NCBI GenBank assembly: GCA_949130495.1
Contig: OX422218.1
Span: 43,284,651-43,348,650, forward strand
DNA: 64,000 bases
Source of the DNA: Sambucus nigra
Taxonomy: Eukaryota; Streptophyta; Magnoliopsida; Dipsacales; Adoxaceae
Direction of reading: 5' to 3'
A model generated the notes under the pieces. That model made no database searches and was not told the DNA's origin. It saw nothing but the letters and a program-made list of their open reading frames with translations. Position numbers and translations under genes: made by a program. Of the stretch, positions 48,592-58,280 are shown one piece after another. The stretch's first letter is position 1. Each line of letters begins with the position of its first letter.

Positions 48592-48830
48592 CTCGTTCAA
48601 ACGAGATCTCTATCTCATTCGAATGAGGAGGGAATTTCATTAGAAGGGTTGTTTGATGTTTTTATCTAACGAGCATCGATCGAGGACGTACAATTTTGAC
48701 TCCTACGAAGGTCGTTTGGAGCATGTTCAAATGAATATGCCTCCCCATTCCAATAAGACTATGTTTCATTCAAACGAGTTGATTTTCCCATTAAAATGAG
48801 CATCTAAATTCGTTCAAACGAGTCATCCCC
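48592..48830. repeat. Degenerate CTCGTTCRAACGAG-type palindromes
   Basis: CTCGTTCAAACGAG (48592-48605), the perfect palindrome CTCATTCGAATGAG (48614-48627), and TTCAAACGAG-type units near 48770 and 48815. They resemble the A LTR cluster, so this may be an old A-like LTR, but no LTR ends are visible. Confidence 0.5.
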
Positions 48831-50762
48831 TCGAAATTTATGAACGCCTTATAAGTACATGTTTCGTGTTCAGATTTTTTAAGAGTTTTGCCAGATCCGT
48901 TTTTGCATATATTTTGAAAATTTTATTATTTTTTTAGTTTTCTGAAACACTTTTACTTCCTAGCATACATCCGGAATTTTTTTCTTGTGGATTCGTTTAA
49001 ACCCTAAAACATTTTAGTATCTTCCATACACCTTTGTGGAGAAGGCATCTCCATGGCAAACTTGTGAAACCCGAGGGGTAACTGCTGAAGGCGAAGGCTG
49101 AGTCTGGATCGATGGATACCAAGGATGAATCATTCATTTATGAATCGCTTGGTGACGAGTTATATTCTTTTGAGAATTTAAAAAGACTAGCATGTTTTTA
49201 TTACAGAGGATATCAAGTAGTTTATACGTCGACCATCTTGTAGATTTTTGAAGTGCCGAATAAAAGGTTTGCCCAAAGGGTTTTTTCCTCAATCTCTGTG
49301 TTCTTGAATGGGTTGCATACCCATATTGTTTTGAACATTTATTTTCCTTCGTAACTACATTAATCGATGATAAAAATTTGTTTAAAATTGGTTTTCTATG
49401 TTTAGAGTATTTAATTGATATAAATAAAAAAAAGAATTTGTGTTTGTGACCATCCTTGTGAGCACATTTATTTCTGCATTCTCATTTGGAATCAGAGCAT
49501 TCAACTGTTTTTACCCTTTACAAGTGGAATCAGAGCGGGTTGCACCAATTATCATGTGGTCATGATTTTTTAAAGACTTTTTCCCGCTAATTTACAGTGT
49601 AGATCCTTGTTTAGTTTTGTTTTAGGGTAGCTGTATTTCCTGGGTCATGATGGTTTTGATTCAAGGAAGAAAACTAGAATCTACGACCATCTCGTTTGAA
49701 AGATAAAGTGCATTTCGTTTGAACGTCATATGTTTTTGGTTCGAACAACCTAGGGCTTTAGTTTGAATGACATAGTAGTCTCAGTCTAATAACATTCAAT
49801 CAAGATTTTTGCTTGGTTGAATTTGGGTTGGGATTCGGTTTAGAACTACATGTCATGTTAGTTAAGTATTAGGGAATTAGGTTTGAAGTTTGAAACCTAT
49901 TGTTGATTATTATGATTATTTGTTGAGGATTGTAAGCATCGAGTAATATTATGAGATATCTTTAAGATTATAAATGGCGAGATAGTATTTTTAAGCCAAC
50001 ATGTAGGGTAGTGCCTAAGTTAGAGTTACTATAAAAACTAATAGGTTCGATATTTGACCTATTGTATGGTCTATGGGATATAGGTTAAGATTATGATAAT
50101 GATTGATGCTAGAAATTAAATAGGGCCTTCAATAATCCAGATCATATTAAATCCCGTTGAGTAGGGTAGTCATTGATTTGTAATGATCTCCATAAATGTT
50201 AGGAGTGAAATAGACTTTGGGAGACTTTGGAGTTTTTGTTGATATTATATATAACTAGTTATAGTTAGCTCATGTGTTAACATTTAATTAAATTTATATT
50301 ACGTTGATATAAATTGAGTAGGTTTGGTCATTACCAGCTTCCTTGAACCATTGAGTAGGTTCGTACTTGTTTGCTTGAGTTATGTTCAATAATACCACGA
50401 GTTTGTGTTTTCTCGTGGGTGATGTACTTAGGTTGATTTGAGTCGGCGAATATAGTGTTGACCACATGTGGTATTCCCGTTGCTTGAGACAAGCTTTACC
50501 TAGGTCCTATTTACCTCGATCATACTGTTGTCCTAATTATGTCCTGAGTGAGGTAAAAAAAAAGTGTTCTTTCGTATAGAGCTAGGTATGGAGTCTATAC
50601 GATTGGGCAGAAAGCTTACTGATTTTTCCTTTATTTTTGGTTTGACCTTTTAGGGATGAGACAACCTATAAGTATTTAGTACACACCAGTGATCTCCAAA
50701 TGCATTAGTTATATCCCTAAATATCTTTGTTTTTTGGGCTTGAGTGTTGCCCAGTAGATTTA
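48831..50762. other. Possible relics of old LTR elements
   Basis: Two near-copies of the primer binding site, TGGAATCAGAGC, lie at 49487-49498 and 49525-49536, and further TTTGAA/TTCGAA motifs at 49690-49790. Nothing else is assignable. The last five bases, ATTTA, would be the target-site copy beside the reverse LTR at 50763. Confidence 0.35.
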
Positions 50763-51102
50763 TGTGACACCCCGCTTATTAAAATAAGAGGTGGCTAGCC
50801 CGATACTCCATAAATACACGAATTATAGATGGTCGATTCTTAGCATCACTGTCGTGCAATTAAAATATGAGATAACCACCAATTATTTTAGAAAATGGAT
50901 GTCAAATAATTTGTAAGTTTAAATAAAATCATTTTAGACAATCCAATTTATAAAAGACGGTGGATAAAAGAGCTCGTATAATAGATTAATTACCATACAA
51001 GAAAATAATAACCGAATAAGATATCGGTTAACAGTACATTACAACAGTTACACCCAGTAGTACAAATGAATAGCACAGTAACTCAACAAGTACAAATCTT
51101 GG
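50763..51102 (-). mobile_element. 3' end of a reverse-oriented LTR, cut by element D
   Basis: TGTGACACCCCGC at 50763 is the reverse complement of the usual LTR end. Inside it are complements of the conserved CAGTGATGCTAAGAAT block. It stops at 51102, where D begins, so the rest should lie to the right of D, outside the window. Confidence 0.8.
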
Positions 51103-51932
51103 TGTAATAACCCTCTCTTTTGATAGCCCATTTTATATTTATTTTTACCGGGTAGGAATTAATTATAAGATGGTAGATGTTGAGTAGATATTAATTTGTT
51201 ATGACGAGGTCAATATTTACTAAATGTTGTATAGTTACCTCGTGAGTAGATAAAATGTTCATGTGGTAATTTATTATGTCATAAAGATTTAAAATGACAT
51301 TTTGGTTTATTATGAAACCGGAACTAAAATGAGTTATAAAACTTTCAAATGATAATTTAAATAGTGTAGTTAGTCCCGGTAGGTGTGAGACAGTCAAAAT
51401 AAGTGCCATATTGTATTTTGGCATTTCGGGCACTTTTGACTGGTTTTGGCTTAAATAGTGTAGTCGCGTATTAGTATATCGCGTATTAGCATTTTAAGTT
51501 GGGCTTTTAGACTTAAGCCCCGTTTTAATTCCCCACCCCCATCCCCATTCTTCCATTTTACACAATTGATCCCTAGAAAGAGTAGAGAGAGGAAGAGAAC
51601 TTGGGAGAAAAGAGAGTTTGGAGCTTGGATTGTTGCCTCCTTCTTCATCAAATCAGATTCTTACCTTGAGGCAAGTAATCTACTTGCAAATTTATGGTTT
51701 AAGTAGAATAAATTGCATTGATATCTATGATTTAGAAATGTTAGGGTTTTGGTGGAATTTTGGGTATTTAGCCCTTTGAGATTGATTTGGATGATAAAAA
51801 TTAAAAATGATGGTAGTTGGGTGTATTTTTGGTGTACTAGTTCCATTGAATCAATTGGGTTTGGCTGGTTTGGGTTTAGTTATAATTTTGGAGTTCAAGA
51901 CTCCATAGCCATTCTTGGCATTTTCGCAGGGG

Positions 51933-52109
51933 CGAATCGATTCGGCCCCTTGGGCGAATCGATTCGCATAGATGCAGAAACCCAGGTCTTGTTGTCCGAA
52001 TCGATTCGGATTTAGACCGAATCGATTCGGCAATTGCAGAAACCAAATTTTATTGTCCGAACCGATTCGCTGGGGCGAATCGATTCGGCCCCTAGGGCGA
52101 ATCGATTCG
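51933..52109. repeat. CGAATCGATTCG palindrome cluster, D first LTR
   Basis: Six perfect 12-bp palindromes CGAATCGATTCG and one imperfect copy, each in similar GGGGCC or GTCC contexts. In-frame text through it (repeats of NRFG/ESIR) is an artefact of the repeat. Confidence 0.9.
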
Positions 52110-52984
52110 GTTCAAGCAGATTTTGGGGGTCTTTTTCTTTTAATTTTCCTCCTTATTCTTTAGGATTAGGACTTAGGAAACTTCTTTCAAGAAGTAAACT
52201 TAGAGTCCTAGAATAGTATGGAGTTTGGTCGTTACCCTGGACTAGAAATGGGTTCATCTGGGGTTTGTTTCGGGGAGGTTTAAAGTAATGCTAAGGCATT
52301 ACTTCTTTTATCCAAACTCTTAGAAGTTTGGAAGTTAGGTACCCTAACTTCGAGACTAGAAGGGCTTGTCAAGTCAAGTTATATAGGCCTTGGAGATTTG
52401 TTGGATCATAATGATCATTTGGAGAGTTAATCGGAGATTGTAATTTGAGGTATAAATGATAATATTCGATGGAAATTAGGTTCGCACAAAATGAGCGCAT
52501 AGGTGTTTAAAGATAATAGGTTCAATTTTAGAATGAACCCCGTTGTTTAATGATATTAGGTTTAATAATAAAGAACCAATCTCATGATTAATGGAAATGG
52601 ATTTTTGGAAATAAAATGATTATAAATGTAAATATTAATTTACTGTTACACACCTCTCTAAATGACATCATAAGGGAAGTTCGCTCGTGAGGTGAAGCCC
52701 CCTGGCTAATGAATGCATGGTGGATATAGTCCTAGGCCATGGGAGCGTTTATGGTTGTATATTTTATGCGGGGGTAGGGAGATTCCGGGTGTGGTCTTGG
52801 CTACCACGCAGGCTCATGGCCGCTTCCCGACGTGTTCCGTTAGGTGCCCAGGTGGTCTTATGTTAGGCCCTGGAAGATGATGGTCATTTAGGGGCGCGCA
52901 CAGCGGGGAAACCCGGACTGGCGGTCTTAGATATCGTTATATGTATATGAATATAACTATATTTTCATCAAGTTGGACTTGATG

Positions 52985-53180
52985 GTTGTTAAATGCCATA
53001 AAGAGCATAAATATGTGCCAGGAAGAGCACGGGAATAATATATGTGCCATAAAGAGCACTTGATGTAAATGATATTCCTAATAAGGAATGGAAAGATAAA
53101 ATGGGATGTTTTAATTAATGAACAGAAATTATAACTTCTTGACTTAACCAAATGTATGGTTTTATTCCTAATAAGGAATG
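52985..53180 (+). repeat. Short repeats and twin hairpins in D first LTR
   Basis: Three GTGCCATAAAGAGCA-like units at about 52993-53060. The hairpin ATTCCT-AATA-AGGAAT occurs twice, at 53074-53089 and 53164-53179. All recur in the second D LTR. Confidence 0.8.
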
Positions 53181-53920
53181 TCTGAAGGAAATGGAAATTG
53201 TATTTATAAGGATGGGTTTTGAATTAAAATGCTTTACCTTCTATCCTTGCTTGAATTTGTAGATAGTATGTCATTTTATCATCCTCATCATTCAGGTGTA
53301 TCTATTCATATCTTTCATGCTTTTTATTCTTCTAGAAATCATATAGAACCCGGCCCTGACCGGTTTACTCTCTTGTTGTATATATATAATTGTATCCGCT
53401 CAGGTGCTCCACCGCAAGGACGCCCGACTTGACTTTCCAAGTTCCTGGCACCTTCGACGAGCTGTAAGACTTTGCGGGTTATTACAGGATGTTGTATTAG
53501 ATGCTTTCATTCTTGTTATTCTAGATATGATCGGGTCTTGTCCCTCGGGCGTGTGGCCCAAACAATTGTATTTGATAAATGGTTGTACTATGTAAGATAT
53601 TTTACATTGTGTACGTTGTCTTATGTAGCTGTGGACCGACAGCTTATTCGGTCCATTTGTTTACATCTGTTTGAGCTATATTATATATTATCTTTTGGAA
53701 TTCCACTTGCTCGTCAGATTGGGTTGTTTAGTTTAAATTTTCATAACTGCATTTTTTAAAATTTTACACTTTTTGGCAACCCGCTTTCTGATTTATTGGG
53801 TGGTTTTTCCCTTATACGCAGTTTATATTTGTGATGCTGAGAACGATATCCATCCATGATTCCTGTTACGTTGAGTATCGGGCTGGCCACCCCTTATCTC
53901 GGATTGCGGGTTGTCACAGA

Positions 53921-53932
53921 TGGTATCAGAGC
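53921..53932 (+). other. Primer binding site, element D first copy
   Basis: TGGTATCAGAGC two bases after the LTR. Confidence 0.92.
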
Positions 53933-54097
53933 ATCAGGTTCTAGAGTACTAGGATCTGTGTGGACTTGTCTCGTTCTACCGTAGCGTTCTTTGATGTAGA
54001 GCCTAATGTTAGGATTTCTTTGATGCTTATGTTTACGATCTTCTTCAAGATAGATTGTTTTAATTAGCATTCTAATACTATTGTTCTTCCATCTCAG

Positions 54098-55273
54098 ATG
54101 CCGTCTAAGAGAGGTCGCCCGGCGAGACGTGTTAAGGTCGTAGAGAAGGAAGTCAGTCCTCCACCGCCACTACAAGGGACGGTTAATGTTGCGGATGTAG
54201 CAAGCATAGTGGCTGGAGCGGTTCATGCCGCCATGTCCGTAGTGATCCAACAATTGCCATGGGCTCCAGGTGTTCAAGCTCCTATGGGACTTACTCCGTG
54301 GGAAAGGGTTAGGGAGTCCTTCCTAAAGGGCAATCCCCCGGAATTCGAGGGAGGTGCGGATGTTATTAAAGCCAATCAATGGAAGAAAGACATGCAACGC
54401 CACCTTCGAATGATAGAATGCAGTGAGGATAAGAAACAAGTCCTTACCACCTTTAAGCTTGTCGGATCTGCGTTACACTGGTGGGAAACGATGACCACCC
54501 TAGAGCAAAGAGACACCATGTCAATCACTGAGTTCTGGACTTTGTTTGATCTTAAGTATTTTCCTTCCGCTGTTCAGAGGGAGATGAAGAGGAAGTTGCA
54601 AGATGTAGTGCAAGGGGAGAGGTCTGTAGCGGAGTATGAAGAGGAGTTCACCCGTTTAGCAAATTTTGTACCAGATGAGGTGATTCCGGAAGAGAGGAAG
54701 ATCTCGAGATTTATGGGAGGTCTAAACTGGGGAATCCGAAGACACTTATTGGGTAACCCATCTTTCCAGACCTATGGCGAAGTTATAAATGCAGCCTTAC
54801 TCCATTGCCAGGAGCAACGATTATATATGCAGGGTAGCAAGAAAGCTACTGAGATGAGGAAAGTGGGGAAGCTTGGAGAGTTTATTGCGAGGGGCAATAA
54901 TAGGCACGAACAAGGTGCTTTGCATCAGGCAGATCGGGGTGGCCCTGGAGATAGAGGTCATCCGGGCCGAGGCGCTTCTCAGTTTCGAAATAACAGAAGT
55001 AGAGGTCAGGAGGAGATGAAGGGACGGTGCTTCCAATGTGGGGAGGCAGGTCATTACAAGAAGGAGTGTCCTCAGATGATTGGGGGTCAGTTTCCTCGGG
55101 CTCCGCAGCGGCCATGTGTTCTGTTTCCACCTCCGGTACCTATTATGGTTGTTCCTCCGCAGCAGGGGCAACTACAGTATGGGCGTGTTTGTCATGATCG
55201 GGAGGCTATGTTTCCTCCAGCCCTGTCGGCACCACCCGTTATTGAGGGTAAGTTTTCACTCAGGGATACGTGA
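54098..55273 (+). CDS. Element D Gag, apparently full length
   Basis: 391 residues. A basic N-terminus (MPSKRGRPARR) is followed by an Ala-rich helix region, then the Retrotrans_gag capsid domain at roughly residues 94-190 (WKKDMQRHLRMIE, ALHWWE, FWTLFDLKYFP, VAEYEEEFTRLANF), a Gly/Arg-rich linker, and one zinc knuckle at 311-324 (CFQCGEAGHYKKEC). The tail is Pro-rich and ends just before protease text in another frame. It would form particles and package RNA in the cytoplasm. The ATG at 54098 directly follows a CATCTCAG splice-acceptor-like sequence, and the codons before it give no longer start. No stop or frameshift is present, unlike every pol in this window. Whether it is expressed is unknown. 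Confidence 0.88.
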   Translation: MPSKRGRPARRVKVVEKEVSPPPPLQGTVNVADVASIVAGAVHAAMSVVIQQLPWAPGVQAPMGLTPWERVRESFLKGNPPEFEGGADVIKANQWKKDMQRHLRMIECSEDKKQVLTTFKLVGSALHWWETMTTLEQRDTMSITEFWTLFDLKYFPSAVQREMKRKLQDVVQGERSVAEYEEEFTRLANFVPDEVIPEERKISRFMGGLNWGIRRHLLGNPSFQTYGEVINAALLHCQEQRLYMQGSKKATEMRKVGKLGEFIARGNNRHEQGALHQADRGGPGDRGHPGRGASQFRNNRSRGQEEMKGRCFQCGEAGHYKKECPQMIGGQFPRAPQRPCVLFPPPVPIMVVPPQQGQLQYGRVCHDREAMFPPALSAPPVIEGKFSLRDT

Positions 55274-55520
55274 GTTATATGTTATTCGATGCGGGTGTTA
55301 CGCGCTCAATTGTTTTACGAGCTTTTCTCAGATTTCAGACTTCATAATATCTGCTGAGAGTATTTTCATTAGTATCGAGTTCTAGGCGTAATGGTTCGCT
55401 CTTTTCTTTTGTTTGTATGTATATAGGAAGTTCTCTTATTAAATTGTGCTTGAGGCCGATTTACTCGTCCTTAACATGGTCGATTATGATGTGATATTGG
55501 TATGCGATTTCTATGCCTTA
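55274..55520 (+). pseudogene. Element D protease remnant, first copy
   Basis: Out of frame with gag, MLFDAGVTRSIV resembles the active site LFDSG with DAG in place of DS/TG, and DYDVILVCDFYAL near 55480 matches the IIGMDWL motif. Stops lie between them. It leads straight into the first repeat module. Confidence 0.65.
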
Positions 55521-56270
55521 TCTCCACGACCAACAAGTTGAGTGGTAGCGTATAGGAGGGGTTCCTTGTTTGGATTCCGCTTCTGCGGGACGCTCCACGC
55601 GCGAACCTTAACGACGTTGGGAGTGGGGATATACTACCTTTCCTTTCTTTTACCTTGTGTGTATTACTCTCTATCTCCATGATCAACTAGTTAAGTAGGC
55701 ATGTGACGAAGGGGTTCCTTGTTTGGATTTCGCTTTGCGAGACACTCCGCCGCATGAACACTTAACGATGTTGTGAGTGAAGATATGCTATTCTTTCCTT
55801 TCATTATATTTTATTTTGTTACATTATTGTCGGAAGTGGGATTTGGAAGTTTAGCCGAGGATCACGTACTAGGATGATTGATGGCTATTAAAGTGCGACA
55901 TAGGAGCACTGCACATAGTTCTCTCCTCTGATCGATATGAGGGAGACCGAGGTACGAAGTCGAATTGAGACTTCGGGTTATGCCTTGATATAGAAGGCTA
56001 TTTATTGAGATGCGTATATTATAGGGTATATAACCCTAGGGTTTCACGAAGGGTCAGCTTTGGATTGTTAATATTCTTTTGTTAGTTATATAGTTAGTGT
56101 GTAGCTGTAGAATCTTTTGGTCCCGAACATGTGTCTTATACCTGTACCCCTCGATGACTGACAACGCGAAGTAGTAGTGTAACGGGAGGGTTCCTTGTTT
56201 GGATTTCGCTTCGGCGAGACGTCCCACGCACGAGACTGAGCAATATCGGAAGTTGAGAAAGGTCTTGGAC
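55521..56270 (+). repeat. Three copies of a ~130-bp module, D first copy
   Basis: Modules at about 55521-55650, 55671-55808 and 56148-56270 share GGGTTCCTTGTTTGGAT, TTCGCTT..GCGAGAC, CACGC, a TTAACGA-like stretch and a CTTTCCTTTC-type tail in the first two. An AGTGGTAG-like box about 30 bp before the GGATTCC-like box recalls tRNA promoter boxes A and B, so a decayed tRNA-derived SINE is one reading. Because the first copy follows protease text directly, triplication of a pol segment is the other. Confidence 0.65.
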
Positions 56271-56823
56271 ACTAGGGATATACTTAGCATTAGGTGTATA
56301 CGACTTAGATAGGGTATGGGTAGATAGACTTTAGGATTGTTTAGGCGTAGGGCCTTTTAGTATGGGACGTAAGTTTAGGGATGCTGTTGGGAGTTGACCA
56401 TGAATAAGTCACGCGTAAACTCTAAGAAGGGTTGGTTTCATGTTATATGAAGTAGGAGGATTGCGAGAAGTTGGTGGTTAGGCCGAAGGAGATGAGGCCT
56501 CACGTAGTGGAGTGTTACGGAAGTAACGAAAGGGTGAATTGACTCGTACCCCGAGCCACGTGGTTAAGCTCGAAGGTAGATTCCATTAGTAAGTCCCTGC
56601 CATGACGGGGAGTGATGATACTGGAGTGTCGATTTATTGTGGATGCGCCTCACAAGTTTAAACTTGTAAGGAGTATTATCCCCTATTTTAATTGATGCCC
56701 ATCTTGAGGGTGGGGTGCGTTCCCTTAAGAAAATTTTGTTCCGAATGGAAGGGACTTAAGTTTCGCAGATCTGGAGAAATCATGCGGTTCTAACGTTTCG
56801 GTGCATCGAGGTAACGACGAATC
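56271..56823 (+). other. D internal sequence without recognisable RT
   Basis: This is where reverse transcriptase and RNase H should be. I see none of their motifs in any frame, and the space from protease to integrase is too short for both. Confidence 0.55.
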
Positions 56824-57490
56824 GTGCCAATTTATACGACGCTAGTACTATTGGCTGGGCATGAGAAGGTTGTTGTACTGAATCAAGACTTTCGTTTCTC
56901 ATTCTTGGCAAGGTTCCAAGAAGCCATGGAAATCGAATTATGGTTAATCACTTCTTATCAATTTCCACAAGATGACCAAACCAATAGAATAAACCATATG
57001 CCGAGGCATATACTCCTTACCTGCGTGCCTAACTTTAAGAGTAGTTGGGAATGATGCTTCCACTCGTTCAATTTGCCTAGATAGAATTTGTGGTTGGGAC
57101 GGCGCTTTGGAAGAGGCCTTGTGTGGTAGGCTTTTTAGATCTCCCGCTTGTTGGTTAGAAGTGCGAGATGATGAGTCTCTCGTATAACCGAGACTGACAA
57201 AAGAGCTCATGCGATGCGAGAAGAAGGCATCTGGAGTTGAGGTCATTAGACCAAATGTTGTGGTGAGTATCGTCTGTGAAGGGCGTTATGCGTTTCAAGG
57301 AGAAAGGGGAAAAGTTGCACCGCATGATGTTGTACCTTTCCTAGAAATGTCGCGGTGGGTCCGGTAAACTATTCGCTCACTTTGTTGAAACATTTTTGCG
57401 GCAAGTTCATAATTTGTTCCTTGTCTCTCATGCAAGGGAGTACGAGAGATAGGACGGTGCCATTAGGCACATTCCTTTCGAAGTAGGTGC
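56824..57490 (+). pseudogene. Element D integrase remnant, first copy
   Basis: VLNQDFRFSFLARFQEAM matches the VSDRD core block with the catalytic Asp changed to Asn, and DDQTNRIN stands for TDGQTER with the catalytic Glu lost. [16 protein letters not shown] text near 57140, a GKVAP..VPF GPF-like module near 57315 and a VHNLFLVSH-like motif near 57405 follow. It cannot be active. Confidence 0.8.
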
Positions 57491-57699
57491 AACTTGACGG
57501 TTCTTATTAGATGTAGTCGGTTGCTATCTTAGAGCGTAGAGTTACGTTGGTGTCGCCGATAGTACCTTGGGGGATGAGTTCTATATATTAAGCAGAGTGT
57601 CGAGAAATCGACATAGGGGCACGAGAATGACTTGCGGGAATAGTATCCGCACTTCTTCTTGCGACGTATATCCGAATTTTGGGGGCAAAATTCCCTCTT

Positions 57700-57710
57700 A
57701 AGGGGGGGAG
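57700..57710 (+). other. Polypurine tract, element D
   Basis: AAGGGGGGGAG just before the second D LTR. Confidence 0.9.
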
Positions 57711-58280
57711 TATGTAATAACCCTCTCTTTTGATAGCCCATTTTATATTTATTTTTACCGGGTAGGAATTAATTATAAGATGGTAGATGTTGAGTAGATA
57801 TTAATTTGTTATGACGAGGTCAATATTTACTAAATGTTGTATAGTTACCTCGTGAGTAGATAAAATGTTCATGTGGTAATTTATTATGTCATAAAGATTT
57901 AAAATGACATTTTGGTTTATTATGAAACCGGAACTAAAATGAGTTATAAAACTTTCAAATGATAATTTAAATAGTGTAGTTAGTCCCGGTAGGTGTGAGA
58001 CAGTCAAAATAAGTGCCATATTGTATTTTGGCATTTCGGGCACTTTTGACTGGTTTTGGCTTAAATAGTGTAGTCGCGTATTAGTATATCGCGTATTAGC
58101 ATTTTAAGTTGGGCTTTTTGACTTAAGCCCCGTTTTAATTCCCCACCCCCATCCCCATTCTTCCATTTTACACAATTGATCCCTAGAAAGAGTAGAGAGA
58201 GGAAGAGAACTTGGGAGAAAAGAGAGTTTGGAGCTTGGATTGTTGCCTCCTTCTTCATCAAATCAGATTCTTACCTTGAG

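Larger units (their letters stand above)
51671..53403 (+). other. Candidate LTR intron, D first LTR
   Basis: Donor TTGAG then GCAAGTAAT at 51666-51679. Branch consensus CTGAC at 53356-53360, in a CCGG-CCCTGA-CCGG hairpin (53350-53363). The acceptor CGCTCAG ends at 53403, before GTGCTCCACCGCAAGG. A CGGG-GAAA-CCCG hairpin lies at 52904-52915. Confidence 0.36.
51103..53918 (+). mobile_element. Element D: first LTR (2816 bp)
   Basis: TGTAATAACCCTCTC to GGTTGTCACA, followed by GA and a primer binding site. It is almost identical to 57713-60509; the main difference is one palindromic unit near 52075-52090. Confidence 0.95.

Noticed and set aside
49487..49536. Two TGGAATCAGAGC sites as primer binding sites of another element
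   Set aside because: No LTR end immediately upstream and no gag or pol downstream; mentioned only as a possible relic.
51933..52109. Regularly spaced CGAATCGATTCG repeats looking like a CRISPR array
   Set aside because: Units are 12-bp palindromes with irregular short spacing inside a plant LTR, with no cas genes; a palindrome cluster is the better reading.
54821..55171. Open frames antisense to D gag
   Set aside because: They mirror the constrained gag codons and repeat in the second copy for the same reason; no independent support.
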